Origin: Kribbella aluminosa | Lineage (GTDB): Bacteria; Actinomycetota; Actinomycetes; Propionibacteriales; Kribbellaceae | DNA: 64,000 nucleotides | NCBI RefSeq assembly: GCF_017876295.1 | Contig: NZ_JAGINT010000001.1 | Coordinates: forward strand, 2,108,001-2,172,000 | Direction of reading: 5' to 3' | Shown: piece after piece, positions 9,043-16,860 of the stretch | Layout of the letters: the number at the start of each line of letters is the position of its first letter | How positions within the stretch are numbered: the stretch's first letter is position 1 | Position numbers and translations under genes: made by a program | The notes under the pieces: generated by a model | Told to the model about the DNA's origin: nothing | Database searches by the model: none | What the model saw: the letters and a program-made list of their open reading frames with translations, nothing else

Positions 9043-9920
9043 ATCTGATGTGTCCCGCACGGATCCTGCTGCTGCCGGGTGACGTCCAGAACCCGGCGGT
9101 CGGCGAGCGGGTCGCCCAGGTGTACGCCGGCCCGTTCGAGGCGGCGGCCGGTTCCCGGCTGGCGGAGCACCTCGGCGTCCGGCTCACCGTCGTACCCGAG
9201 CTGACCGAGCACCCGGACGCGGAACTGGAGGCGATCGCCGACCTGCACCGCGGGGAGACCGTCGTCGTCCTCGGGCTCGACCTCGGCCTCAAGCTGCCCG
9301 CCGTCGTCGAACACACCGGCGACGGCTGGACCCGGGTCGCCTCGGACAACGAACTCACGCTGGCCGCCTACGACCAGGCCGCGGAGAAGTTCCGCGACAC
9401 GATCCCCAAGGACGCCAACCACGACCTGATCGACCTCCTCGCCGCCCGCATCACCCCGGGCGGACGAGTGCTCGAACTCGGCAGTGGCACCGGCCGGGAC
9501 GCGATCGAGCTCGAGCGCCGCGGCTACCTCGTACGCCGTACCGACGCGAGCCGGGCGTTCGTCGAGATGATGCGCGCCGACGGGTACGCCGCCGACGAGC
9601 TGAACGCGCTCAGCGACGAGTACGGCGGCCCGTACGACGCGGTGTTCGCGAGCGCGGTGTTCCTGCATTTCGACCGGGCTCAGCTGGCCGACGTACTGCG
9701 GAGATCGGCACGGACCGCCCCGCTGCTCGCGTTCGCGACCCGGGAGGGCAAGGGCGAGGAGTGGTCGAGCCGGCACCTGGACCTCCCGCGGCACTTCGTG
9801 CTCTGGCAGGAGGGCCCGCTGCGTGACCTGCTCGCCGCATCCGGGTGGACTGTGGAACAGCTCGTACGTACGGAGTCCAAGATCGGCACGTGGTTCCAGG
9901 TCCTGGCGAGGCGGTCGTGA
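9039..9920 (+). CDS. SAM methyltransferase with degenerate histidine-phosphatase-like N-terminus
   Basis: 293 residues. About residues 130-290 form a class I methyltransferase: [19 protein letters not shown] is SAM motif I, followed by RTDASRAF and [10 protein letters not shown]. About residues 6-92 resemble a histidine phosphatase ([49 protein letters not shown]), but the RHG motif is LPGD and the second catalytic histidine is missing, so this part should be inactive. The ATG at 9039 overlaps the preceding stop. The substrate is unknown; a small molecule is more likely than nucleic acid judging from motif style. Confidence 0.7.
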   Translation: MNLMCPARILLLPGDVQNPAVGERVAQVYAGPFEAAAGSRLAEHLGVRLTVVPELTEHPDAELEAIADLHRGETVVVLGLDLGLKLPAVVEHTGDGWTRVASDNELTLAAYDQAAEKFRDTIPKDANHDLIDLLAARITPGGRVLELGSGTGRDAIELERRGYLVRRTDASRAFVEMMRADGYAADELNALSDEYGGPYDAVFASAVFLHFDRAQLADVLRRSARTAPLLAFATREGKGEEWSSRHLDLPRHFVLWQEGPLRDLLAASGWTVEQLVRTESKIGTWFQVLARRS

Positions 9921-10363
9921 TGCGGGCGGGCGTCGTACTGCTGACGAACGACGGGCTCGCGGCGATCGAGCGGGTGCGCGACGGGCGGACGTACCACGTG
10001 CTTCCCGGCGGGCAGGTGGAGGACGGCGAGAGTCCGGCGGAGGCGGCGCGGCGGGAGGTGTACGAGGAGCTCGGGCTGCTGGTGAAGATCCGGGACGCGA
10101 TCGCCGTCGTGCACTTCGGGGACAGCACGCAGCACTACTTCATCGCGGACGTGATCGGCGGCGAGTTCGGTACGGGCGACGGTCCGGAGTTCACCGGTCA
10201 GGGCGCAGGGACCTACCGTCCTGTCTGGCTGCCGCTGCCTGAGCTCACCGCGCGGGACCTACGGCCGCGCCCGATCGCGGCCGCGCTTGAGGGTGCGCCG
10301 GATCCGTGGTGGCTGCTCGACGGCTGGACCGTGACGCCGGTGGTGCTGGACGAGCCCGTGTGA
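9920..10363 (+). CDS. Nudix hydrolase
   Basis: 147 residues. A perfect Nudix box occurs at about residues 32-54: [18 protein letters not shown] followed by YEELGL, matching Gx5Ex7REUxEExGU. The family hydrolyses nucleoside diphosphates linked to another moiety; the substrate is not readable here. The start ATG at 9920 overlaps the methyltransferase stop by one base (TGATG), so it closes the three-gene unit and is probably translated by reinitiation. Confidence 0.85.
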   Translation: MRAGVVLLTNDGLAAIERVRDGRTYHVLPGGQVEDGESPAEAARREVYEELGLLVKIRDAIAVVHFGDSTQHYFIADVIGGEFGTGDGPEFTGQGAGTYRPVWLPLPELTARDLRPRPIAAALEGAPDPWWLLDGWTVTPVVLDEPV

Positions 10364-10427
10364 GGTTGGCCTCGCCGGTGACCCATCTCATGGGCGGACC
10401 AGTGTCCGGACTGGCATAGTGCACAGC

Positions 10428-12206
10428 ATGGCTCGGGAATTGACGACAGTCGGTGTGGTGGGTCTCGGCACGATGGGCGCCGGGATCGCCGAGGTGTTCG
10501 CGCGCCACGGGTTGACCGTGGTCGGCGTCGAGCGTGACGAGGAGGCCGCCGAGCGCGGCCGCGGGCACATCCAGCACTCCACCGACCGGGCCGTGAAGCG
10601 CGGCAAGCTGTCGGTCGAGGACCAGCAGGCGCTGTTCGACCGGGTCACGTTCGCGACCACGATGGAGGCGCTGGCGGACTGCGACCTGGTGATCGAGGCG
10701 GTCGTCGAGCGGCTCGAGCTGAAGCGCGAGATCTTCGCCGCGCTGGACAAGATCGTCCGCGAGGACGCGATCCTCGCCACCAACACGTCGTCGTTGTCGG
10801 TCACCGAGATCTCGGTCGCCACCCAGCGGCCGCGGCGCGTGGTCGGCATGCACTTCTTCAACCCGGCGCCGGTGCAGGAGTTCGTCGAGGTGATCAAGAC
10901 GGTCGTCACCGAGCCGGACGTGGTGGACGACGTACAGGCGCTGGCCCGGCGGCTCGACAAGGTCCCGGTGGTGGCCGCCGACCGGGCCGGGTTCATCGCG
11001 AACGCGCTGCTGTTCGGGTACCTGAACCACGCGGTGTCGATGGTGGAGTCCCGGTACGCGACCCGTGAGGACGTGGACGCGGCGATGCGGCTCGGCTGCG
11101 GGTACCCGATGGGTCCGCTGGCGCTGCTCGACCTGATCGGGCTGGACACGGCGTACGAGATCCTCGACACCATGTACAAGCAGGGCCGGAACCGGCTGCA
11201 CGCGCCGGCGCCGATCCTCAAGCAGATGGTCACCGCCGGGCTGCTCGGCCGGAAGACCGGGCGCGGCTTCTACACCTACGAGTCGGCCGATTCGCCGGTC
11301 GTGGTCGACGACGAGAACACGCCGGCCGTCGACGGTGACGAGATCGCCGTACGGCCGGTCAAGCAGGTCGGCGTGGTCGGCTCCGGGACGATGGCGGTCG
11401 GCATCGTCGAGGTGCTCGCGAAGGCCGGGTACGACGTCCTGTACGTCGCCCGCGGTACCGAGAAGGTGGACCGGGTCCGCGGGGTGCTGGAACGCTCGCT
11501 GGAGAAGGGCGTGCAGCGCGGCAAGCTCTCGTCGGAGGAGCGGGACGCGGCGCTGCGCCGGGTGACCGGTACGGCGAAGCTCGACGACCTCTCGCCGGTC
11601 GACCTGGTGATCGAGGCCGTGGTCGAGGAGCTCAGCGTCAAGCAGGCGCTGTTCGAGTCGTTCGACGAGATCTGCAAGCCGGGCGCGATCCTGGCCACCA
11701 CGACCTCCTCGCTGCCGGTCATCGACCTGGCGGTGGCGACCAAGCGCCCGGCCGACGTGGTCGGCCTGCACTTCTTCAACCCCGCGCCGGTGATGCAGCT
11801 GGTCGAGATCGTCAGTACCGTGAGCACGTCCGCCGAGGTCGCCGACACCGTCGCGGCCGTAGCCGTTGCCGCCGGCAAGCACCCGGTCCGCTGCGGCGAC
11901 CGCGCCGGCTTCATCGTCAACGCCCTCCTGTTCCCGTACCTGAACGACGCCGTCCGGATGCTCGAGGCCCACTACGCCGGCGTCGACGACATCGACGCCG
12001 CCATGAAGCTGGGCTGCCGCCTCCCGATGGGCCCCTTCGCCCTCCTCGACGTAGTGGGCCTGGACGTCTCCCTCGCCATCCAACGCACCCTCTACCTGGA
12101 ATTCCGCGAGCCCGGCTTCGCCCCGGCCCCCCTCCTGGAACACCTGGTAACCGCCGGCTACCTAGGCCGCAAAACCGCCCGCGGCTTCCGCGACTACAGC
12201 AGCTGA
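10428..12206 (+). CDS. 3-hydroxyacyl-CoA dehydrogenase, two complete copies fused in tandem
   Basis: 592 residues made of two homologous units of about 290. Unit 1 has GVVGLGTMGAGIAEVF, NTSSLSVTEI, MHFFNPAPV and the C-terminal PMGPLALLDLIGLD; unit 2 repeats these as GVVGSGTMAVGIVEVL, TTSSLPVIDL, LHFFNPAPV and PMGPFALLDVVGLD. Both keep the NAD-binding glycines and the HFFNPAP histidine region, so both may be active; unit 2 has GTMAVG for the usual GTMGAG. It would oxidise or form 3-hydroxybutyryl-CoA-type substrates. An upstream GTG at 10419 is possible; ATG 10428 is preferred. Stand-alone on the plus strand. Confidence 0.92.
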   Translation: MARELTTVGVVGLGTMGAGIAEVFARHGLTVVGVERDEEAAERGRGHIQHSTDRAVKRGKLSVEDQQALFDRVTFATTMEALADCDLVIEAVVERLELKREIFAALDKIVREDAILATNTSSLSVTEISVATQRPRRVVGMHFFNPAPVQEFVEVIKTVVTEPDVVDDVQALARRLDKVPVVAADRAGFIANALLFGYLNHAVSMVESRYATREDVDAAMRLGCGYPMGPLALLDLIGLDTAYEILDTMYKQGRNRLHAPAPILKQMVTAGLLGRKTGRGFYTYESADSPVVVDDENTPAVDGDEIAVRPVKQVGVVGSGTMAVGIVEVLAKAGYDVLYVARGTEKVDRVRGVLERSLEKGVQRGKLSSEERDAALRRVTGTAKLDDLSPVDLVIEAVVEELSVKQALFESFDEICKPGAILATTTSSLPVIDLAVATKRPADVVGLHFFNPAPVMQLVEIVSTVSTSAEVADTVAAVAVAAGKHPVRCGDRAGFIVNALLFPYLNDAVRMLEAHYAGVDDIDAAMKLGCRLPMGPFALLDVVGLDVSLAIQRTLYLEFREPGFAPAPLLEHLVTAGYLGRKTARGFRDYSS

Positions 12207-12235
12207 TTCGGGGTAGCGTTGCCCCTCACCAGCTG
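12200..12235. terminator. Hairpin after the hydroxyacyl-CoA dehydrogenase
   Basis: CAGCTG (12200-12205) and GGGG (12210-12213) pair with CCCC (12222-12225) and CAGCTG (12230-12235). It straddles the stop codon region and ends just before the next ribosome binding site, so it may reduce read-through. Confidence 0.4.
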
Positions 12236-12250
12236 TAGAGGGGGCCGACG

Positions 12251-12562
12251 ATGCCGGACGGTGGCGAGCGGAGCAGGCACCTCACGGAGGCGCTCGGTGG
12301 TCGCGCGGGCGCGCCGCTGAGCGACGAGGATCGGCTTGAGGGGGAGCGTGTCCGGGACCTGATCCAGGCCGTGGCCGCCTGCTACAACACCCTGGTCAGC
12401 CGGGAGACCGGCACCAGCCGGAGCCTCGACCTGGTGGCCAGGCGCTCCTTCTACGACGGCGAGTTCCGCCGGCGGGCGGCCATGACGGCGGCCGAGCGGG
12501 CCGAGGTGATCCGCAGCTACCCCGAGCTGCTGGCGCGACTCCGCGCCGAGATCGACCGATGA
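12251..12562 (+). CDS. Hypothetical protein, 103 aa
   Basis: Begins ATG 12251 with a strong AGAGGGGG six to seven bases upstream. Soluble, charged and helical; no motif recognised. Residues around 34-44 (VRDLIQAVAACYNTLVSR) form the most hydrophobic helix. Its stop overlaps the next start (ATGA), so it is an operon partner of the frameshifted gene that follows. No function can be proposed from sequence. Confidence 0.6.
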   Translation: MPDGGERSRHLTEALGGRAGAPLSDEDRLEGERVRDLIQAVAACYNTLVSRETGTSRSLDLVARRSFYDGEFRRRAAMTAAERAEVIRSYPELLARLRAEIDR

Positions 12563-13282
12563 CGGCCGATCCCACCCTGACCCCGGCCGAGGCGGACGCG
12601 GTCATCGCCCGTCGGCTGGCCCAGATCACGCCGCTGTGGCTGCCCGAGCGGGCCGCGGGCTACCGGATCGCGGTCGTCTACATCGCCACCAACGAAGCCA
12701 ACAGCCTGCTCGGTATGGCGGACCGGTATCAGCGGGCGAAGGACACCGTCGGCTACGGCCGCTGGCTGGAGCCGGAACTCCACAACCGTGCCTATGCGGG
12801 AATGCCCGACGCGGCGCACGCACTGGAGCTGCAGGGCCGCGTCGACGACATCTACGTAGTCGACCGGGACGGCAACGTGCTGTACGAGAATCACCGTGCG
12901 GACGACGGCGTGATGCCGCCGCCGTACCAGGCCCGGGAGACGATCCTTGCCGAGCGCAATCGTCCGCCGACACCGGCCGAGCAGCAGCGCTTCCTCGCCA
13001 CCGCCGTCCCGCTGCTCGACCGGGGCCGGCGCGCTGGAGCGTCCGGTCCTGGAGCTGGTCCAGACCGCGATGCGGGTGCAGAGCGAGCGGCCGGCCGCTC
13101 GGCTCATCGCCCGGGAGTCCGGGCATCGCCTCGACCATCGACTGACGGATCTGCAGCGGATCACCGGCTCCGGCATCGCGGCGCCGTCGACGATCTCCAC
13201 GCGGCCGGTGCCGGAGAGCGCGCGCGTACCGGACGGCGGGCGTTCCGGCCCGTCCCAGGACCGCGAACCCCCAACCCGCTGA
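12559..13282 (+). pseudogene. Unknown-function gene interrupted by a +1 frameshift
   Basis: The first 154 or so codons look coding (AVVYIATNEANSLLGMADRY, VDDIYVVDRDGNVLYENH, PPPYQARETILAERN), then the frame turns into Arg/Gly/Pro-rich nonsense near 13022. One base later the next frame reads GALERPVLELVQTAMRVQSE and ESGHRLDHRLTDLQ, and ends at 13282. Removing one G from the GGGG run at 13022-13025 joins the two into one protein of about 240 residues. It may be a real disruption, a sequencing error or a programmed shift. No family recognised. Confidence 0.6.
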
Positions 13283-13301
13283 AACCGGGCCCGCCGGCAA
13301 T

Positions 13302-13382
13302 CTCGCTCGGCAGACCCGCTGGGCCAACCTCGCTCGGCAGACCCGCTGGGCCAACCTCGCTGGGCAGACCCGCTGGGTCGAT
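13302..13382. repeat. Three tandem 27-bp repeats
   Basis: Units at 13302-13328, 13329-13355 and 13356-13382; the first two are identical (core CTCGGCAGACCCGCTGGGCC) and the third carries four changes. They lie in the convergent gap between the frameshifted gene and the PhyH gene, so they are probably non-coding, although the longer frame would translate them as SLGRPAGPT repeats. Confidence 0.85.
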
Positions 13383-13391
13383 CGGCGCTGT

Positions 13392-14174
13392 CTACGGCTC
13401 CATTTCGGCGTAGTCGCCGCAGGGGCCGCCGCCGAGGGCTTCGGGGAGGATTGTTTCTCGGTGGTCGGGGCGGATGAGGGGGTTGTAGAAGGAGGCGATT
13501 TCCACGCTGTCCTCGGGGATGTAGTGGAAGATCAGGGCGCGGCGGAAGCGGTCGGGGGTGGAGTTGGGCCGGGAGCCGTGGACGACGCTGCCGTGGAAGA
13601 ACAGGACGTCGCCGGCGGTCATCTTGGTCTGGACCTTGGACAGTCCTTCGGGTACGGCGACCTGGGCGTTGCTGAACGACTCGGCCAGGTCGGCCGGTTC
13701 GGGGCAGAGGAGTTCGGTGCGGTGCGAGCCGGGGACGACCTGGAGGCCGCCGTTCGCGGAGTCGACGTCGTCGATCGCGATCCAGGCTGCGAGGCAGGTC
13801 TCGGGGTCGGCGCGCAGGAACGTGTTGTCCTGGTGCAGGGCCTGGCCGCGGGCGCCCGGCGGCTTGAAGTAGAACATCGACTGGGCGCCCAGCGGCGGGC
13901 CGATCAGGGCCTGGACGACATCGAGGATCCGGGTGTCGAGCATCAGCTGGAGCGCGATCGCACCGGCCTCGGTGTCGGCCCGCCGGTGCGGGTGCACGAA
14001 CCGCGGGTACTTCTTCAGCGGGTCGTCGTCGGGGACCCCGTCGTCGTGGGCGAGTGAGAGGTCGGCCTCGACCTGCTCCATGTAGACCTTGCGGATCCGC
14101 TCGACCTCGGCGGGTTCGAGCAACTGCGGAACCTGGACGATGCCGTCCCGCTGGTAAACGTCGGCGATGGTCAT
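13392..14174 (-). CDS. Phytanoyl-CoA dioxygenase (PhyH) family protein 1
   Basis: 260 residues of the Fe(II)/2-oxoglutarate oxygenase fold. HQD in ALHQDNTFLR gives two iron ligands, HGSVVHGSRPN the distal histidine, and RRALIFHYI the 2-oxoglutarate-binding arginine. Family members hydroxylate diverse small molecules; the substrate is unknown. It is transcribed away from the AraC regulator at 14344, the usual arrangement for a regulator and its target. Its ribosome site GGGAGG with flanking bases is repeated in inverted orientation at 14234-14244. Confidence 0.85.
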   Translation of the reverse strand: MTIADVYQRDGIVQVPQLLEPAEVERIRKVYMEQVEADLSLAHDDGVPDDDPLKKYPRFVHPHRRADTEAGAIALQLMLDTRILDVVQALIGPPLGAQSMFYFKPPGARGQALHQDNTFLRADPETCLAAWIAIDDVDSANGGLQVVPGSHRTELLCPEPADLAESFSNAQVAVPEGLSKVQTKMTAGDVLFFHGSVVHGSRPNSTPDRFRRALIFHYIPEDSVEIASFYNPLIRPDHRETILPEALGGGPCGDYAEMEP

Positions 14175-14178
14175 CGGG

Positions 14179-14244
14179 CCTCCCGGTCTGGACTGAGGAG
14201 CGTAGGGAGCGGAGCGACCGGAGCGACGAGGGAAGACCGGGAGG
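14179..14244. promoter_or_regulatory. Inverted repeat spanning the AraC/PhyH divergent region
   Basis: CCTCCCGGTCT (14179-14189) is complementary to AGACCGGGAGG (14234-14244). The left arm holds the ribosome binding site of the minus-strand PhyH gene and the right arm the ribosome binding site of the nine-codon leader ORF at 14254. In a plus-strand transcript the left arm would sequester the leader Shine-Dalgarno sequence. Confidence 0.5.
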
Positions 14245-14253
14245 TGAAGCCCG

Positions 14254-14283
14254 ATGACCCGCCGCGCCGGAGGCGTGGCATGA
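14254..14283 (+). CDS. Putative nine-residue leader peptide with hairpin (copy 2 of the shared element)
   Basis: ATG at 14254 is preceded by GGGAGGTGA at ideal distance and reads MTRRAGGVA before a TGA stop. Within it GCCGCGCC, GGA, GGCGTGGC form an 8-bp stem (one G-U pair). The same block lies before glsA (4086-4115), where the A-T pair of that stem is a C-G pair here. It is 60 bp upstream of the AraC start. A translated regulatory leader is the best guess; translation has not been shown. Confidence 0.5.
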   Translation: MTRRAGGVA

Positions 14284-14343
14284 GCACTGTCATGACACCA
14301 GAATCAGGTGGCACGACTGCCTGAGGCGATAGCCTATTGAGCT

Positions 14344-15141
14344 GTGAACCTTCGATATCCTGCTGAGTCGCCGCATCCGACGGTGCGCCGGCTGGTGGTC
14401 GGTGAGTTCGACGAAGGGCCTGAGTACGCGACCTACCGGCGGCGCGGGACCACCGACTGGCTGCTGGTACAGACCCTCGACGGACAGGGACGATTCGGCT
14501 CTGTCGCCGCCGTGCCGGGCAGCGTGACGCTGGTCCGCCCGGACACGCTGCACGACTACGCGACGATCGGCGACCGCTGGCACTTCCTGTACACGCACAT
14601 GCACCCGAAGCCCGACTGGCTGCCGCTGCTCGACTGGCCGGAAGTTGCCCCGGGCATCGTCCAGCTGCACCCGGCGGCACCCACCTTCGACAGGATCGCC
14701 GACCACCTGCGGGACGCCGTACGGCATCAGCACAGCGTCCTTCCACAGGCGGAGCAGCTGAGCGCGAACTCGCTCGAGGCCGCGCTGCTCTGGTGCGACA
14801 CCCAGAACCCGAAGGCGGTGCAGATCGACGACCGCCTGCTGCGCGCGATCGAGCTGATCGACCAGGACCTGACCGCGAACCTCGACGTACCGCGCCTCGC
14901 CCGGGCGGTGAACCTGAGCGTCTCCCGCTTCGCGCACCTGTTCCGCGCGCAGCTCGGCGTCACCCCGCAACAGTTCGTCGAACACCGCCGCCTCGACGCC
15001 GCCGCCCGCCTCCTCGAGCTCACCAGCCGCCCCGTCGCCTCGGTCGCGGCCCAGGTCGGGTACGCCGACCCGCTCTACTTCGCGACCCGCTTCCGTCTAC
15101 ACACCGGATCAAGCCCCACCAAGTACCGGAAGAGGTCCTAG
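14344..15141 (+). CDS. AraC-family transcriptional regulator 1
   Basis: 265 residues from GTG 14344. An N-terminal cupin-like sensor (VTLVRPDTLHDYATIGDRWH) is followed by a C-terminal double HTH: LTANLDVPRLARAVNLSVSR, FRAQLGVTPQQFVEHRRL, and PVASVAAQVGYADPLYFATR with the terminal SSPTKYRK. It is divergent from PhyH 1 and only 10 bp upstream of an amino acid ABC transporter, so it may control both. AGGC/GCCT and TGTCATGACA palindromes just upstream could serve for autoregulation. Confidence 0.9.
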   Translation: MNLRYPAESPHPTVRRLVVGEFDEGPEYATYRRRGTTDWLLVQTLDGQGRFGSVAAVPGSVTLVRPDTLHDYATIGDRWHFLYTHMHPKPDWLPLLDWPEVAPGIVQLHPAAPTFDRIADHLRDAVRHQHSVLPQAEQLSANSLEAALLWCDTQNPKAVQIDDRLLRAIELIDQDLTANLDVPRLARAVNLSVSRFAHLFRAQLGVTPQQFVEHRRLDAAARLLELTSRPVASVAAQVGYADPLYFATRFRLHTGSSPTKYRKRS

Positions 15142-15151
15142 AGTTCTCCGC

Positions 15152-16012
15152 ATGAGAACGCGTGCTGTTGTGGTGGGGCTGGCCGTGCTGGCGGTCGTGG
15201 GGCTGGCAGCGTGTGCGCCGGCGGACAACAACTCGTCCGGTACGTCGACGCCGTCGGGCGTGGATGCCTGCGCGAAGGACAAGCTGGCGGTGACGACGGC
15301 CGGAACGTTGACGGTCGGCACCGACAAGCCGGCGTACGAGCCGTGGTTCAGCAACAACGACCCGAGCAACGGCAAGGGGTACGAGTCGGCGGTCACCTAT
15401 GCGCTGGCGAAGAAGCTCGGGTTCGGGCAGGCCGAGGTGAAGTGGCAGACGGTGCAGTTCAACACGGCGTTCGCACCCGGGCCGAAGGCGTTCGACCTCG
15501 ACGTGAACCAGGTGTCGATCTCCGAGGAGCGCCGCAAGGCCGTCGACTTCTCCTCCGGGTACTACGACGTCCGGCAGACCGTGATCACCACCGCGGGCAG
15601 CAAGATCGCGAACGCCAAGTCGCTGGCCGACCTGGTCGACGCGAAGCTCGGCGCACAGGTCGGTACGACGAGTTACACCGAGCTGCGGGATGTGATCAAG
15701 CCGAAGCAGACGCCGGCCGTGTTCGACTCCAACGACCTGGCGGTGCAGGCGCTGAAGAACAAGCAGCTCGACGGCATCGTGGTGGACCTGCCGACCGCGT
15801 TCTACATGACCGCGGCGCAGCTCGGCAACGGCAAGATCGTCGGCCAACTGCCGGCGGGCGGTAAGGCCGAGCAGTTCGGGTTCGTACTCGCGAAGGGCTC
15901 GAAGCTGACCGGCTGCGTCACCCAGGCGGTCGACGCGCTGAAGGCGGACGGCACGCTGGCCAACCTGCAGAAGCAGTACCTGACCGAGTCAGGCGCTCCC
16001 GAACTCTCGTGA
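15152..16012 (+). CDS. Polar amino acid ABC transporter, substrate-binding lipoprotein
   Basis: 286 residues. The signal peptide MRTRAVVVGLAVLAVVGLAAC ends in a lipobox (LAAC), so the mature protein is lipid-anchored outside the membrane. The remainder is the family 3 solute-binding fold (TLTVGTDKPAYEPWF, FDLDVNQVSISEERRK, AKLGAQVGTTSYTEL). It starts 10 bp after the AraC gene and overlaps the permease by four bases. The ligand is probably an amino acid or related cation; it is not determinable more closely. Confidence 0.9.
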   Translation: MRTRAVVVGLAVLAVVGLAACAPADNNSSGTSTPSGVDACAKDKLAVTTAGTLTVGTDKPAYEPWFSNNDPSNGKGYESAVTYALAKKLGFGQAEVKWQTVQFNTAFAPGPKAFDLDVNQVSISEERRKAVDFSSGYYDVRQTVITTAGSKIANAKSLADLVDAKLGAQVGTTSYTELRDVIKPKQTPAVFDSNDLAVQALKNKQLDGIVVDLPTAFYMTAAQLGNGKIVGQLPAGGKAEQFGFVLAKGSKLTGCVTQAVDALKADGTLANLQKQYLTESGAPELS

Positions 16013-16860
16013 ACGAATGGCAACCGTCCGAGCTCCAGCAAGAGCGGATCGCATACCGACGTAGACGGGCCCGGCGGTCGACGCTGATCGCCGTGGTCAG
16101 CTCGGTGGTCCTGCTCGCGCTGGTTGTCGTGGGCATCGGTTCCACGCCCGGCTGGCCGCGGGTCCGGGCGACGTTCTTCGACGTGCACCGCGGCTGGGTG
16201 GCGTTGCCGATCGTTGCCCAGGGCCTCTGGCTGAACGTCCGGGTGATGCTGGTCTGCGCGGTGCTGATCGTCGTGTTCGGGATGACCCTGGCGATCATGC
16301 GGACGTTGCGCGGCCCGATCTTCTTCCCGTTCCGGGTGTTCGCGGCGGCGTACACGGACGTGTTCCGCGGGCTGCCGTTGCTGCTGGTGATCTTCCTGCT
16401 CGGCTTCGGCGTGCCGGCGCTGCAGTTGCGCGGTCTGCCCAACCAGGCGGTGATCTGGGGTGGCGCCGCACTGGTGCTGACCTATTCGTCGTACGTCGCC
16501 GAGGTCTTCCGCGCCGGGATCGAGTCCGTGCATCCGTCCCAGCGGGCCGCGGCGCGTTCGCTCGGGCTGACCTACCGCCAGACGCTCCGCTTCGTCGTAC
16601 TCCCGCAAGCGGTACGCCGGGTGCTGCCGCCGTTGCTGAACGACTTCGTCAGCCTGCAGAAGGACTCCGGGCTGATCGCAGTACTCGGGGTGATCGACGC
16701 GATCCGGGCCGCGCAGCTGGAGACGGCCGAGGACTTCAACTTCACGCCGTACGTCGTGGCCGGGCTGCTGTTCGTCGCGCTGACGATCCCGCTGACCCGG
16801 CTGACCGACTACGTCGCCCGGAGACAGGGCTGGTACGGCGGGGGAGGCGGACCGGTATGA
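16009..16860 (+). CDS. Polar amino acid ABC transporter, permease
   Basis: 283 residues. An N-terminal cytoplasmic stretch, then a first membrane segment (LIAVVSSVVLLALVVVGIG) and the HisM-type permease core. The coupling motif is RAGIESVHPSQRAAARSLG followed by VLPQAVRRVLPPLLND, matching the EAA loop that contacts the ATPase. Starts GTG at 16009 within the stop of the binding protein gene and itself overlaps the ATPase gene by four bases. Confidence 0.9.
   Translation: MNEWQPSELQQERIAYRRRRARRSTLIAVVSSVVLLALVVVGIGSTPGWPRVRATFFDVHRGWVALPIVAQGLWLNVRVMLVCAVLIVVFGMTLAIMRTLRGPIFFPFRVFAAAYTDVFRGLPLLLVIFLLGFGVPALQLRGLPNQAVIWGGAALVLTYSSYVAEVFRAGIESVHPSQRAAARSLGLTYRQTLRFVVLPQAVRRVLPPLLNDFVSLQKDSGLIAVLGVIDAIRAAQLETAEDFNFTPYVVAGLLFVALTIPLTRLTDYVARRQGWYGGGGGPV

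Noticed and set aside
8010-9794. NucS as part of a 594-residue protein
   Set aside because: The upstream extension is antisense to the TfoX-like and methyltransferase genes; GTG at 8667-8669 gives the normal NucS length and start.
12559-13413. One intact 284-residue protein including the 27-bp repeats
   Set aside because: After about codon 154 the frame turns into low-complexity Arg/Gly/Pro sequence while another frame gains clear coding character and a stop at 13282.
14254-14283. A known riboswitch (TPP, cobalamin, SAM, glycine, fluoride, ZTP)
   Set aside because: None of the conserved cores I know for these classes is visible; the element is a single short stem within a mini-ORF.
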